A DNA stretch of 64,000 nt from Prostheceraeus crozeri (taxonomy: Eukaryota > Platyhelminthes > Polycladida > Euryleptidae): contig CAJQUW010016168.1 of the NCBI GenBank assembly GCA_907163375.1, forward strand, positions 434,001-498,000, written 5' to 3'. Shown here piece by piece: positions 11,108 through 23,143 of the stretch; the first letter of the stretch is position 1, and the number at the start of each line of letters is the position of its first letter. A program made the position numbers and the translations under genes. The notes under the pieces were generated by a model, which worked only from the letters and a program-made list of their open reading frames with translations, was not told the origin of the DNA and did no database searches.

Positions 11108-13288
11108 GTAAATCAGTTCTACATTAACCTGATCGTTGAAATAACTTCAATCATGAATTTGACGAAATGTCGCCCATGAACGGCTATTTCCGACAAACTG
11201 ATCAACGCATTAATAACAGTGAACACATCATGAAATTTAAACACCCTAAAACATAGGTGTGGGCAACTCCAGCGCAAAGGCATCGTTTTTTGGCAAATAC
11301 ATTGTTAGAATTACACGTATTTCAACAGACTTGTTTCCGAACTATTTTATTACTCTATATCATGCAGCTTAGATGTATGCTGCTATTCAATATCTGCAAG
11401 CTGATTGAAAATTATTGTTGTTACGATTATTGTGGTGACATCGGAGTGTACATGTACGTGAACTATTTGAATGTGCAATAAAGTAAAATGTAAATATCCC
11501 GTATTACTTGCTATGTACGAGTATAATCTGTGAGGTGATAACACAAGAAACAAGGATTTTATGGGAGCTTCCAGATTCCAATGCGGAAAACATGTCTCTG
11601 CAAACTGCACCCAATGGATGAGCTTTATGAGCTTTTATGAACTTGTGTAGCATGCTCTGATTTCTACAGCAGAAAATTTTTATTTCCAGATATCTCGGAT
11701 TTCCAGATTACGTCGATATATCTACAAATCTTACGAAGCCCTGCCAATTAGGTCTCTGATGATGGTGCTTTGCTGTGGTCATCCTGATAGACCCTCTGAA
11801 CCCGCATACTGTTACTCCGGACTAAAACCTGTTCCTTTTGAAGACTGTAAATGAGAACCAAAGATTCAGTAGTTACAATCAAATGTTAAACTTGGAATAT
11901 TTTCTCTGTGGCATTTCTTGCGCTTTCCCGAAATAATGAAACTTCTCGCCAGATTATGGCAATTTCGACCAACTGTCATATTTTTACAAATGCTTTATTA
12001 CAAACAGAAGATTACCACCTGTGTTGGTAGGTATTAATTGAATGAAGCATCATGGCATATCGTCTGATAAAAAGTGTAAATATATTTTTATTCAGAAAAT
12101 ATACGTCATTCAAAGTGGATGTCATTTGTTTTCATTATGTTCTGGTCAATGTTATATATAAGGACTAATAATTTGATTCTTGGTTTAATTCGTCATTATG
12201 GTAAAACAAAAGGTGCAGTGTATACATTGGACATTTGCTTTATATTCAGAATAAATGCCTAATAACCTAAGCATTTTTAAAAATTACTAGCATACATTCT
12301 AAGTATACAATTTAGATAGATTATCTTTGCATAGCACAAATCCTGGCATACTTTATCTGCAGTTCGCAATTCGGCATCCGTTGTTCTACGTTCCCTGTAA
12401 CGATACCTCCAAATTGCATCGTTACTAAAGTCGTTAAAAGTTGGTCGTTGATATCCATAAATCGCACGGATGGTCCGCATGTGAGATAACGTGAGAATTT
12501 TGATACGACTCCGGGTGGCAAGTAAATATAGCCTAGTTTTTTGAAAAAGCTGGTAGCCTGCATCATAGATCATTGCTTACCTGAACATATTCTTAGTGAT
12601 CATTCATTCCTGTATCAATTATCAATAATTTTCGATGAAAGTTTATCAAATGTCGCTTTAAGTTGGATGCATGCGACTCGGCTCCTCCCATCATGTTTAT
12701 GTGTACTCCACACGGTTTTTCTCCAGTCTCTACCGACAGGAAAATCCTTCAAAAAATATGAGTACACTTTCGATTTTAATATGCACTTTAGAGGAGCCAC
12801 CATACACACGATTAACGTGAGGGAAAGAGGTAATGTTCTCAAACAAACTAGCATTTTACTTTTGTCTCTGATGTGACCTTTGGTGTGATCGAGGCTAGGA
12901 AGGCTTGTCTTCTACTAAATCACCGAGTGAAAAGACAAACCTTTTCTCACTGTCGCGGTTCATTCCCTCAACTATTACAAGCTTTGCATGCAACATCTGT
13001 ACTTTTGTTTGACGGAGAAAGTTGACATCAAGGCGTAACAGCTATACATGAGGATAAATAATTTGTTTGTATTATATTTCGGGTCTAGTTATAGTCCGGA
13101 GAGGACTCCGACTCCGTATCCCTACTTTCAACTTAACATCGCCGATGAGCAGGCCCTAATAATTCTATACCAAGGATAGAGGATTTCGCCGTTGAGCTGA
13201 CTGCTTGTTCCTCGACAGCTATATGGCATCTTCGTTGCTCTGTGATATGAGAAACTCGACAAACGATTTAGCGATAGGTAGGGCCTAC
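11108..13288. other. Unassigned AT-rich sequence
   Basis: No gene, RNA or convincing repeat was recognised. Two overlapping minus-strand frames at 12277-12573 look equally plausible in both frames and lack splice signals at their ends, so neither is called. Confidence 0.3.
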
Positions 13289-13366
13289 AGTCCGGTATCC
13301 GGAGCGAGTTTCCGCAGGATGCGAGGCCGAAAATGAGACCTGCACAGAACGATGTACACCCTGTGC
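13289..13366 (+). repeat. Solo arm of the AGTCCG foldback family
   Basis: The segment starts AGTCCGGTATCCGGAGCGAG and continues through GAGGCCGAAAATGAGAC and GATGTACACCCT. It closely matches the outer part of the inverted arms at 23783 and 24506. It is a third member of that family with no partner arm nearby. A more distant relative lies at 39628-39705. Confidence 0.6.
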
Positions 13367-13435
13367 CAGGGGTCAGCAACCTCAACCATCCTGCGGGCGA
13401 CTGGATCAAGTTTGACCTACTCGCGGGCCGCAACC
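13367..13435 (+). repeat. hAT-type terminal sequence, single end
   Basis: The sequence CAGGGGTCAGCAACC followed by CTGCGGGC and CGCGGGCCGCAACCCC resembles the CAGGGGTCGGCAACC ends typical of many hAT transposons and their MITEs. No partner end was found, so the extent is unknown. Confidence 0.35.
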
Positions 13436-13975
13436 CCAGCAGTAGTCAATCACTGCAAAAAGAAGCCTTTGTGACGGTTGACGGTTGCTCTTAACAGATC
13501 ATATGCTAATGGGGAATTCTCAAATTGGCTAATAACTTTGATTCATGAGCATTGATGTCGCTCAATAGTGAAGGCTGTGGATGGCGGAGGCATACGAACT
13601 CGCATCGCTAAGCATTATAAAAGCCCCCAGCTTGAAAATGGAAGGTTATAGGAGTATTCTCCGAGTCTTAGGGCCAGATAATTGTGTAGTGAAAACTTCT
13701 AGATGATCTGTAAAGGAAATTCGTTCGTTTTATCTCGCGCTTTATCAGTAAGATTTTCTTGGGAGAGTTGCTAGAAACTAATTAAAAGTTGTGGGAAACA
13801 AATTTCTAGGATATTTTGAATAATTTCATGATGGGGTATCTGAGACACCCCAAACGTAAACCAAGTGATTTTTATCTCGACGTAATCCAACCGTTAACTT
13901 CTAAGCACTGAATTTGAGAAGATCAGAATATTCAGAATCGCGCGAAAATCGAATCTAGCCCGCCACTGATGTATC

Positions 13976-14450
13976 CACTAGGTGACATGCCACGCGTAAT
14001 TCACGCGTATAGCCTATATTTACGGAGCACCCCAAACATCCGTGGTTAAAGACATTCTGTTCTTCTAGTGGAATTCTTGGTTCTTCAGTGTTCTTCGTAC
14101 ATGCGCGCTGCCTGAGTCAGAAATCACTTGATCTGATGCTGTTTAAACATGGGGAATGTTTATGAATACGCGCGGCGAGCGTTTATATAGTTTGTGCGTC
14201 GTCTACGGTTGTCTGCGTTGCCGCTTGAACCGCTAAGCATGTTCTGTCTTCCCTGAACATGAAATTGAGGTCCTATCACATTGTTTAGCCTCTGATACAT
14301 GCAGACATATGAGACGCAAAGTCTTTATAACAGGACTGCCGACATGTGGTGCAGCAATGTCACGCATATAGCCACGGATGTTTAGGGTCATATGTAATAA
14401 CGCGTAGTTGACGCGTGAATTACGTGTTGAGCGTGGTATGTCACCTAGTG
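13976..14450. mobile_element. 475-bp MITE with about 75-bp TIRs
   Basis: The left end CACTAGGTGACATGCCACGC and right end TCACCTAGTG (preceded by GCGTGGTATG) are inverted repeats. Similarity continues inward to CAAACATCCGTGG on the left and its complement on the right, so the arms are about 75-80 bp with gaps. If the true ends are GGTGACAT, the flanking TA on both sides would be a TA target duplication of Tc1/mariner type. No coding sequence is present. Confidence 0.65.
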
Positions 14451-15794
14451 TAGCTTGGCAAGGTATGCATATACGCATGTTTTGACTGGTATTGAATATT
14501 TCATGCGAGTTCCACCGCCGCATAAAAGATGACGCTTCATTGTAGTCCAACTGCGGGTCCTGCACTTTTTCCTATAGAGATCCTGGCCTACGATAGGTTT
14601 GACAGACTTCGTTCTTCGTCGTAAGCCATCAGTTTCACCCACTCCGTTCGCTCAAATAACCTTTTGTTAAATTTTAAAGAGCGCATCGATTATCCGCTAA
14701 GCGGTCGGTGCAGTTGAAGTTTGAAAAGAAGTATATGCATCAAATATCTACTTTGTCACTATTCATTAGTATCGACCATTAGAAGATAATCTGTGCGGTG
14801 CGGTACCCATACCGCATTTATTGCAGTCAAATTTTTGCATCATGAAGCCTGAAGAAGTAGCTTGCTTTTTCCGTCACGAAATTGCGACATCAAAATTGAA
14901 CATAAATTTAATCAGATGGCGGCTGTTGCATCATGGTGTACGTTTCATATCACCCGGACGAAACTTGAATCAATAGATCTGCAAATTAGATGTGTAAAAT
15001 GCATGCAGTTTTAAGGATTCCCCTCATACATACTTGTATAATTTATTCCTTTATGCATTTATCTTCAACTCATTGGGCATATCATTATGTCTTCATGGAT
15101 GACATTTCACTTTTTTCATATTACTGAAAAGTTTTGCTGAGATAATTGCCTTGCTACAAAATCGCCACTGATAGCCATGCATAAAATGCAAGCTCTAATC
15201 AATAATTCAGACTATTAATTAGCGACCGACTTTTAATAATACAGGAGTAGCGCTGCACGGTTAATTTTCTGTTGGTTGATCATCAAAGCTTTCCTAATGA
15301 TAATAGAACACCATTAATTACATACAAGGTATATTTCATGAAAAATTGGAATAATCATCCTTCATACGGGGACAAAGCCAAATGCCAACGGCCTCAATAT
15401 CCGTACACCGTCGAACCTTGCAAAGCGAACTAACATGGCGTGTGCGGTGATTCGATTTTAAGCATCCATGACTCAACTGCTTTGATTGTCAGTTTCTTCA
15501 ATATAGCTTCAACTACTGCGAAGCACTTCAATCTGTAGAATAGTTTCAATTGCCAGAAAAAAGACCACCCTGTGCGACGCATTAAAGCTCTGAAAATGAG
15601 TTTTAATGTGAATACTACTACTTTACAAAAAGTAGCGCTGTAGACATATCGTTATCTCAACATTTTCTCACAATTTCCCTACTGGATGACTCGACAAATA
15701 CGAGCATCATGTTTGCAAACAGGATTAAGTGTCATGGATGAATAATATCGAATGAAAAGGATCATGATCTTCCCTATACAGGTGAGAAAAAGTC
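14451..15794. other. Downstream region of COPS5, no feature recognised
   Basis: This lies between the MITE and the COPS5 stop codon on the minus strand and includes the COPS5 3' untranslated region. The first AATAAA hexamer I see on the minus strand lies near 15046-15051, about 740 bases past the stop. Whether it is used cannot be judged from sequence. Confidence 0.3.
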
Positions 15795-16023
15795 TCAAAG
15801 TTTCTTGTTGAAGAGAGAGTCTTTCACCATCTGAGCACTCACAGCATGTAATTGCTCAAGTGCTAATTTGGAAGCGTCTTTACTCAGTTTGTTCATACGA
15901 TCCTCAATCTTGCGTTCTTGAGAGTCCCATTGTGAATAACGAATAACTTGAGCCTCCAACTGTTCAATTTTATCTGCCAGGTCGACAGTCTGTTCCGTCA
16001 TGTAATCCTCCTGTGAGAGAAGG
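15795..16023 (-). CDS. COPS5: COPS5 terminal coding exon
   Basis: This is the last coding exon of COP9 signalosome subunit 5. The acceptor TTTTCAG precedes C-CTT-CTC. The single first base completes the AG left by the previous exon to make Ser, giving the conserved SSSSLL junction. The exon encodes the C-terminal helices that pack into the signalosome helical bundle, ending VKDSLFNKKL and TGA. Human CSN5 has the equivalent VIKDKLFNQINIS end. The region (LADKIEQLEAQ, KIEDRMNKLSKDASKLALEQ) is the least conserved part of the protein in this window but keeps the expected length of 76 codons including the stop. The upstream acceptor at CACAG was rejected because it breaks phase. Confidence 0.93.
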
Positions 16024-16654
16024 CTGAAAACATGAATAAATATTGCAGTATGCATACCGGGGATGATAAAAATCATGCTCATTAAGAAATTAAGACCGTC
16101 ATTTTTTATTCGTATCATCAATTAAGCCGTAAGTCTTATAATTCATATTCAAAACAAAGGTTTTCATTTAAATGAAAAGTTGACTTTCAATTAAATATAA
16201 TAGGCTTACTGCAATATGATTATACAGCTACGACATCCGTACGACATTCCAAAATATAGCACGACGCGAAGCCGAGTACGGATGGAGTAGCTGCATAACT
16301 ATTATCGAACGCGCTATTATGGTCATCTAATAGATTTAGATATCGACATCTATCTTTGCCTGCCGATCTCACATGGACTACTAGATATCATTGTGGCCCC
16401 TCTATTATTTCTATGTTAATTTCAGTAGCGCAGAAATGGATCTAAAGATAGACATCTAGATATAGCATCTCACCTATGCAGATGCTATTACCGTTCTATA
16501 TCACTTCAAAAGATATTTTTCAATGTGCTTCATCGTTCTGTATCACGAAATATGGCACTTTTTCATTACTATGATAAACATCGACAAGCATTCGATAATT
16601 AGTTATGCAAACACGAAGTCAGATGACGCTATCTAAGCGAGCTTATTAAGTTCC

Positions 16655-16980
16655 TCAAGTGTCGTCCACCTGCAGTGTCTGCCGGTCGATCGCATGTTGT
16701 CGCCAGTGCTTGCTACAGTAATGAACTGTCTCATGGTCCCATCGCCTTGGAGGTCTGCCACGTTGCCTGGAACCGATTCTTGGATACCACTCCGTTATTC
16801 TCTTGGTCCATCTTTCGTCTGTCCTGTGCATTATGTCACCAGCCCATTGCCATTTACTTTTCATGATGGTTAATGTGATGTCTTTCAATTTCGTCTAATC
16901 TCTGATCCACTCCTTCGTCTTGCGATCGTGGAGTGGTTCTTCCAGCAATGGAGCGCTTAAAACGTTGTCAAGGGATTTTC
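16655..16980 (-). pseudogene. LINE ORF2 C-terminal fragment in COPS5 intron
   Basis: The minus strand encodes KWQWAGDIMHRTDERWTKR, then EWYPRIGSRQRGRPPRRWDHE. This is the standard post-RT block (KWRWAGHIARxxDxRWTKRVTEWxPRxGxRxRGRPxxRW) of RTE-like LINE proteins. Only the last about 75 residues remain. A SINE is inserted at its right side with a duplication beginning at 16981. Confidence 0.75.
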
Positions 16981-16997
16981 GGAATGCCGAGTTATTT

Positions 16998-17169
16998 GAA
17001 GCCTTATCGTCACTACTCCCACCCATGCATGGATGGTGCTGACAAGACTTTTCTGGAGCGTTGTGGTACTTTCAGTCTGGATGTCCTTCCTGCCGACTAC
17101 CAATGACACTTTCGGAGCTCGACCTCTGGACCAAAAGACCAATGATCTCCCTGTGCCATGGAGACCACC
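16998..17169 (-). mobile_element. tRNA-derived SINE, copy 3, with 17-bp TSD
   Basis: This is the inverted third copy of the SINE family, 172 bp, bounded by perfect 17-bp direct repeats GGAATGCCGAGTTATTT at 16981-16997 and 17170-17186. Its tRNA-like head (CTCCCTGTGCCATGGAGACCAC) lies at the high-coordinate end. It sits in the COPS5 intron between the last two coding exons, next to a LINE fragment. The long perfect duplication suggests a comparatively recent insertion. Confidence 0.85.
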
Positions 17170-17387
17170 GGAATGCCGAGTTATTTATTGATGCAAAATT
17201 TGTTTTCTTTTTGACCAATATATTTCGTCAGTTATCCATTGACATCATCACGGTAGTGAATGTTGTCTTTCAATCAACAAGAAGTACTTGCATTATAAAT
17301 ATATGTACCTAAAAGAAATGTTTCCTTGATGTTATGTATTTAGCTTCTATTTTCGCTCATAATCTTCATCTCAGAGAACAGCAGCAA

Positions 17388-17550
17388 TTGAATTGAAATA
17401 ATTCCTTCAGAAGACTAGTTCTCTTTCTTTAGTTTAATTTACTTTCATCGAGATGTACTTACCTGAGGACTGGAGAAGTCATCCTCCGAAAGCTTGCCAA
17501 TCAAACAAAAGAAAGAGAATAAGTCTTCTGAAGAGATTATTTCAATTCAA
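17388..17550. repeat. Short inverted repeat in COPS5 intron
   Basis: The arms 17388-17430 (from TTGAATTGAAATAA to CTCTTTCTTT) and 17508-17550 (AAAGAAAGAG to TTTCAATTCAA) are nearly perfect inverted copies about 43 bp long with a 77-bp spacer. The spacer contains a donor-like ACTTACCTGAGG on the minus strand, which could act as a cryptic splice site. It may be a small foldback element. Confidence 0.7.
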
Positions 17551-17847
17551 CTTCTATTCTTCTCAATTAAGACTTTAAATGTTTGATACGTGAAATAAAT
17601 CTAAAAAAATAATCCGACTTTTCATTCCGAAAACGGATAAATGCGGCAACTTGTTTTATCGAATGTGAGATACATCTCAGCTGTTTAATATGATCAATGT
17701 TGAAAAATTGTAAAAATCAGAATGTTAACTAAGAAACTACGCAAGACAAATCATGAAATAATTAAATTATCTGATCAATAGTCATCTTTGAAATCATTTG
17801 ATGTCAATCTAACATTGCAGATAATAAAAACCGAAATATGTAACTTA

Positions 17848-18090
<243 letters not shown>

Positions 18091-18224
18091 TTAATCATGA
18101 TGTACATATAGATGGCAGATCAATGCAATGGTAGAATTGCGCAATGAATATCGGTTAAGCTAAAAGATAACTGAACGCTCTGTTTTGAGAATTAGTGGTT
18201 TCATGAACTAGTAATTCTCTAAAG

Positions 18225-19610
18225 CAGGAGTCGCCAACCTGCGGCCCGCGGCTCTATTTCGAAATTGCGTACCCACGTGCGACTCACGCAGTCTACAGTA
18301 GTTTTCTTAATTTATACTTCTCCGTTTTCCGTTCTTTACCACGTTGCATGGAATCAGATGGTTGTTGCTTTCGCATCGCGCGCCTCCACTTCTGCTGATC
18401 GCAGATCATTGCAAGATTTAGGTTCAGAGCTTGGAGATCACCGGACACGACATCTGATCATGTTTTCCGTGGTCTTAGTAACAGCCTCTTTGTCTTCTGC
18501 CAATGATATCAAGCTGAATACGCGTATATCTCTTTTCATCGAGTCATCTTTGTCTCTTGTCATGATGTGGCCAGACCACTACAGCTTTCTTCTTCGTAAA
18601 ACATCGGAAATGCCTTCTAGCCAGATTTATCTTCCTCAGGTCTTCCCTCCTATGTCCATTGATCAGCCACACATCACACTTATTTTTGACCAATGCTTTT
18701 TCTGTTCTTTCCATCTTTATCATCTGCTAGCCTTTCACGGCCACGTCTCACTCCCGTGCATCATCGAGCTACCGACCCAATCAGAATACACGTGTGTGAA
18801 GTTGGCGAAACTATTACTTATTACAGCGAGATTCTATTCGAAACAACTTCCACTTTATCAATTTCAGTCTCCTCATCACGAACCTGGGCTACGATTCCAC
18901 TAATTTGTAGTCGTATTTGAGAAATTCAAGCTTTAAAATTTAAGCGGTTCCGTTGTGAAGTTAGCGGAACCAACTTCTTAGTTTCGCTGATAGCCGCAAT
19001 AAATCAGTTTTGTATCGTCACTGCCTTATTCAATTTGTTGCGCTTATCATAAACATATGCTTAATTTTTCAAAGCAATGCTGTTAACAACGGAGCCATTT
19101 TTTTTATTACAGCGTGATCTATTTGAAACAACTTTTATCAATTTGAGTCTTCTGATCATGAATCTAGACTCAGATTCCACAAATTCGCAGTCGCTATTGA
19201 GAAATTCAAGTTTAAAGATTTATGTGGTTCCGCTAACTTCACACACGTACACCTAACCTTGGTTTTCAAGCATGGGGCCTTCGATGTTGGGAAGGAGCAA
19301 ATTGGTGGAACCTCCACCACCCACAACCTACTATTTTGCTTAGTTACGTATATTAATTCTCTGTAGAACGTTATCTATCATGTTTACAAATAATGACAAA
19401 TTGACAGTGATGATAACTTATTAATCACTTTATGATTTATCCATTAACAAAATTGGAAAGGTAAATCGTTTCAGTCGTCTTTGTGATTTGTTTTTGAAAG
19501 TCGCGATGAAGATTCGCTTTGTAATGATTAACTACTTCTAAGGTTGCAGCCCGTGTGAAGGTTAAACTTGATCCAGTGTCTCGCGAACTGAATAAAGTTG
19601 CCGGCCCCTG
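18225..19610. mobile_element. Possible hAT-derived element with LINE scraps
   Basis: The left end CAGGAGTCGCCAACCTGCGG and right end GTTGCCGGCCCCTG are inverted relatives of the hAT end CAGGGGTCGGCAACC. The convincing 8-bp duplication expected of hAT is absent (CTCTAAAG against CTCAGGGT). Inside, 18380-18800 and 19250-19330 match minus-strand LINE blocks. The pairing may therefore be coincidental, with two separate solo ends. Confidence 0.35.
18380..18800 (-). pseudogene. LINE C-terminal fragment in COPS5 intron
   Basis: On the minus strand, broken frames give LWSGHIMTRDKDDSMKR, then TTENMIRCRV, SGDLQALNLNLAMI and QKWRRAMRKQQP. This matches the LINE ORF2 tail pattern (WxGHVxRRDEDxxxKR, then DLxxLNLxxxMAxDRxxWRRAIR). 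The long plus-strand frame at 18265-18903 is its antisense shadow. Confidence 0.55.
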
Positions 19611-19743
19611 CTCAGGGTCGAAAACCATGTTCTCTATCCAAAGAGACATCTTGGATCCGTCATTAAGTCACTTGGGATCCATTTTCACACTTATTTTCCT
19701 GAGATTGCTGGCAGAAACAAATTTTACATGAAAAACGGTAATA

Positions 19744-20348
19744 ATGGGTCATCTCTCCCCCCCAGGTTATAAAATTTGTCTAAAATCTGAAAAAATTAAT
19801 CAATATTGTCACCACATTTCAGGTAGATGTACTTAAGCATATTTTCAACAGACATACAAAACTTTAAGCAGACCGGAAGAGTATTTTTTGCATTAGATAG
19901 CGTGAAATGTAGCGATGTCAACAGCTTGATTTGACTTCGTATGTTCGACGTGTTATTGTTACTCGTGTTTGCATTGTTCTCTCTCCCTCTCTGTCTCATT
20001 CACTACTATTTGAAATCTTCCCACCACTACTACCTTGCCACACCTTTTTTTAAGTAAAAATGTTGGTGTAAGGGATGTGGCCTGGTCATCATCACTTCAC
20101 GAGTTGTCGGAAAAAGACTTTGCCGACTCCAAGCGCTCTCTGTTCAGACGATGAGGTCAGAAGAATGCTGCAGATCAAGCTGCACTTCAAGTTATCGCCC
20201 CTAATTCAAAAAGTACTCGTCCAATTTGCACAAATTTTTGCAAGTGGGTAGAAAATATGCTTAAGTACGTCTACTTGAAGTTTTGTGACGATTGATTCAT
20301 TTTTGAAGATTTCAGACAGATTTGAAAACGCGGGAGGAGATAACCCAT
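19744..20348. mobile_element. Foldback element next to COPS5 exon
   Basis: The arms 19744-19846 (ATGGGTCATCTCTCCCC to TTAAGCATATTTTC) and 20251-20348 (GAAAATATGCTTAAGTA to TAACCCAT) are inverted copies about 100 bp long at roughly 75% identity by eye. They share AATCAAT, GTCAC and CTTAAGCATATTTTC blocks. The outer right end lies only 26 bases from the splice donor of the 20375-20663 COPS5 exon. No coding sequence; a non-autonomous inverted-repeat element. Confidence 0.75.
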
Positions 20349-20374
20349 AAGTACCGAAAAATCTTATATCTTAC

Positions 20375-20663
20375 CTTTTCCTGACGAGATGGTGCGGATG
20401 GGATCGATGACAATAGCGGCAAACGGTTCCTGGTATTGCTGATTCAGCATTTGAGTTGAACAATCAATACCAGAAAGCCAACACCCATATCCAGGATGAG
20501 AATGGTACCAGCCAACTACATTCTCTTTATGGCCATGAGCTTGCTCACTGTTGAGGAATGTGATCATATGTTCATAAGCCTCAGACTGAGGATTAACTCG
20601 TGTCTCTGTCCCTTCGACTGGCAAAGGAAATGAATCGATCACGACAATCGTGTTTGGAATAAC
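20375..20663 (-). CDS. COPS5: COPS5 JAMM catalytic exon
   Basis: This exon carries the metalloprotease centre of CSN5, which removes NEDD8 from cullins in SCF-type ligases. It reads [17 protein letters not shown], then [16 protein letters not shown]. In the 324-residue product the zinc ligands are His133, His135 and Asp146, with Ser143; the catalytic Glu71 is in the previous exon. All are present, so the gene looks catalytically intact. Acceptor TTTCAG before GTT (phase 0); donor AAAG|GTAAGA (phase 1). Differences from human include Cys for Val just after GID and an unusual IPNT where most animals have DGET. Followed by [17 protein letters not shown]. Confidence 0.97.
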
Positions 20664-21759
20664 CTGAAAGTAGGGTTACAAATCTTCATTGCATATTAGA
20701 GCTGAAGACACATGCAGTAGCGGTTGCTCAACCGGAAAACCGCCTTTTAAGTTTTTCCTTTTAGTTCGGTGACCGTACTGGTGAAGACAATCTAATGCAC
20801 ACCTGAGTGCTTTATAATTATATCTAGTAAAGACAAGCAATCACATCCCACCACAAAAATGTATGTGGTTTCCGTCTTTTTGCTTGCAGGATTTTCGGAA
20901 TTTATTTGAACATGTTACTGTTGTTTTACGCAATTAACTTTCCATGATTTATAGGTTTTCAGATTTGATTTGGCCGTCAATCTTGTCGGTGATTTTATTT
21001 ATTAATGTGTGACATATTAACAAGCTCACACATTGCAAACAGCCACTGGATGCTGCTTTATCTATCTCCGCGGCACTTAGAAACTAAAGATAAATTTCCA
21101 TGGTAAGGATTTGGCGTTTGTTTAATTCAGTCACAGGATACCAAACTTAAATCTAAAGCTACAATAATACAATGCATTGTATTTCATATTTTGTCAACCA
21201 CTAAGTCACTGTATGCAATATAAGCATGCATTTCATATTCATACATAACCAGCACACACTGTCAGAAGCATTGATATGCTGTATTTTTGTACACAAGTTG
21301 ATTTAAATTTGAACTTTTAGATGTTGCTTGCGATAACAAAAATGTGTATTATTTCATAGTTTTGCAGTAGGCCACACATTGAACAGAAGCTTGTGAAAGA
21401 AGTTGTCTATAAGAGGATGCGTGTGCTTAATGGTCGAAAGGTTTCAAATTTACTTTCACCAGGGACAAATTCTAACCCAATGAAGATGAAAATCATGTCG
21501 ATTTCTACATCGATCAGCAGACTTTAATGCCGAATTTGGCATTATTCTTCGCTGAATTACACTGAAATTGCATTGAGTCAAAAACTGCATTATTGTCCGT
21601 AGGGAGCATTCTATGTCAAATCTCCATAGTAATTGTGCAAAATTCAGAATTTTAGAGTAAAACTTTCTAAATATCCCTATCAAGAAAGTAGATAATCAAT
21701 CTACTTTTCATTGTTTGTAGACGTACCTATAGATTTCATTTCATTGTCTTAGAATACCA

Positions 21760-23143
21760 ATAATATCAGGGACATCTGTGATTAATATATCTAAGGGACG
21801 CTCAACTTCCATACCATGTACTGGACTGGAGGCCAGTGACTTTGGTAGACTGGATTAATGACGGTTGTTTGTGCACACCTGGATAAAACCGTGAGACAAG
21901 TTGTAAACAATTCACTTCATTATTGTAAGATACATCAGAATCCAGCTGAATAAATTGATGTACATACTAATTTAAACGAAAATTGATGGCCATTTTTATC
22001 ACAAAGATGCGCAGATGTTTTCATATTCACCGACGAAATCTATGCGGATTTCGTAATCAACTTAAATTCTTATCAGTGATGTTCCTGAATTGCCCAAGGA
22101 CCTTAAAATCGTGGAAAGTCACCAATCACCACCGCTTGGTTTGCTTTTTATTCAATATGATCTTCGCATTTTATGAATCACTGACATCATAATCACGTTT
22201 TATTTGTCCGTCAGAGTTTGATTCTATAATTGGAAGGCCTCACAGATAATGATACATAATCACGAGATGTCTAATAAGAGATAAAAATATATGACATCGG
22301 TGACTACTAATTACAAGGAGGCACACTTAGAAAGACAACACTAATTGCACTTTTCCATCAAAATCTTGATAAAGAATCTTCCGAAGAAATGGATATTCAA
22401 ACGATTCTTAATAAACTTTTAGCATTTTCATTTATTATACCAATCAAATTATTATCAATTTCTGACGTTCCAATTTGTTTTGTGTTCGTTTCTGATTGCA
22501 TCATCGGTACAATTTCTTTAGATTTTAATCATGTCTTTTACTTGTATAAAAATGAATAAGGCATGGACATATTGCTGTAACGATTGTGGTAGCAAGTAAA
22601 ATCATCACTGATCAGTTGTCATTCAGTCGATGACTTCTTTGAGCAAATAAAATAATGAAATAGATTATCAAAAAATTTCCAGAAATTGTCCACAATTCTC
22701 CAACAAAAAACACTGCTGAATTGATTTTCGCAAGCAAACCTTTTTGCAAAAAAACCTGCTCATTGCACAAAAGATAAACATGTATAAAATGTTCACAATA
22801 GCACCAACAGCCTTTGATGCTAAGTGCCGTAGGTGAGCAATTTCAATCACTAGCAATTGATATTGAAGCTGTTACTGACAGTTTCTTATTCTTGTGGGAG
22901 TTTTGCAATTCTTTAGTCTCTTCTTGACTGAGTCCACAATCTTCTTTCAACAGATTCCCTGTATGAATTTGCGTATTAGAATACTGGATAATTGTTTACA
23001 ACTTGTCTCGCGGTTTTATCCAGATACACACTATCGTCATTAATCAAGTCCAGCAAAGTCACCGGCCTCCAGGCCAGTACATGGTTTGGGAGGTGAGCGT
23101 CCCTTAGATATCTTATATTAAACATAGATGTCCCTGATAATAT
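21760..23143. mobile_element. 1.4-kb element with about 150-bp inverted arms, COPS5 intron
   Basis: The left arm 21760-21911 (ATCAGGGACATCTGTG, AAGGGACGCTCA, CCATGTACTGG, GAGACAAGTTGTAAACAATT) is mirrored by the right arm 22990-23143 (AATTGTTTACAACTTGTCTC, CCAGTACATGG, TGAGCGTCCCTTAGATAT, AGATGTCCCTGAT). The 1.08-kb centre shows no transposase. A non-autonomous foldback-type transposon. Confidence 0.8.

Noticed and set aside
12277-12573. Two overlapping minus-strand frames considered as an exon
   Set aside because: Both frames look equally plausible, there is no donor at the 3' edge, and no family is recognised.
16010-16014. Acceptor CACAG just upstream of GAGGATTAC for the last COPS5 exon
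   Set aside because: It breaks phase with the previous exon. The upstream TTTTCAG acceptor restores the conserved SSSSLL junction.
18265-18903. 212-codon plus-strand frame, the longest in the COPS5 introns
   Set aside because: It is antisense to LINE C-terminal coding traces, its peptide has no domain-like character, and it lies in a COPS5 intron.
18225-19610. A confident single hAT element bounded by CAGGAGTCG and CGGCCCCTG
   Set aside because: The 8-bp flanks do not match, so it is kept only as a low-confidence candidate.
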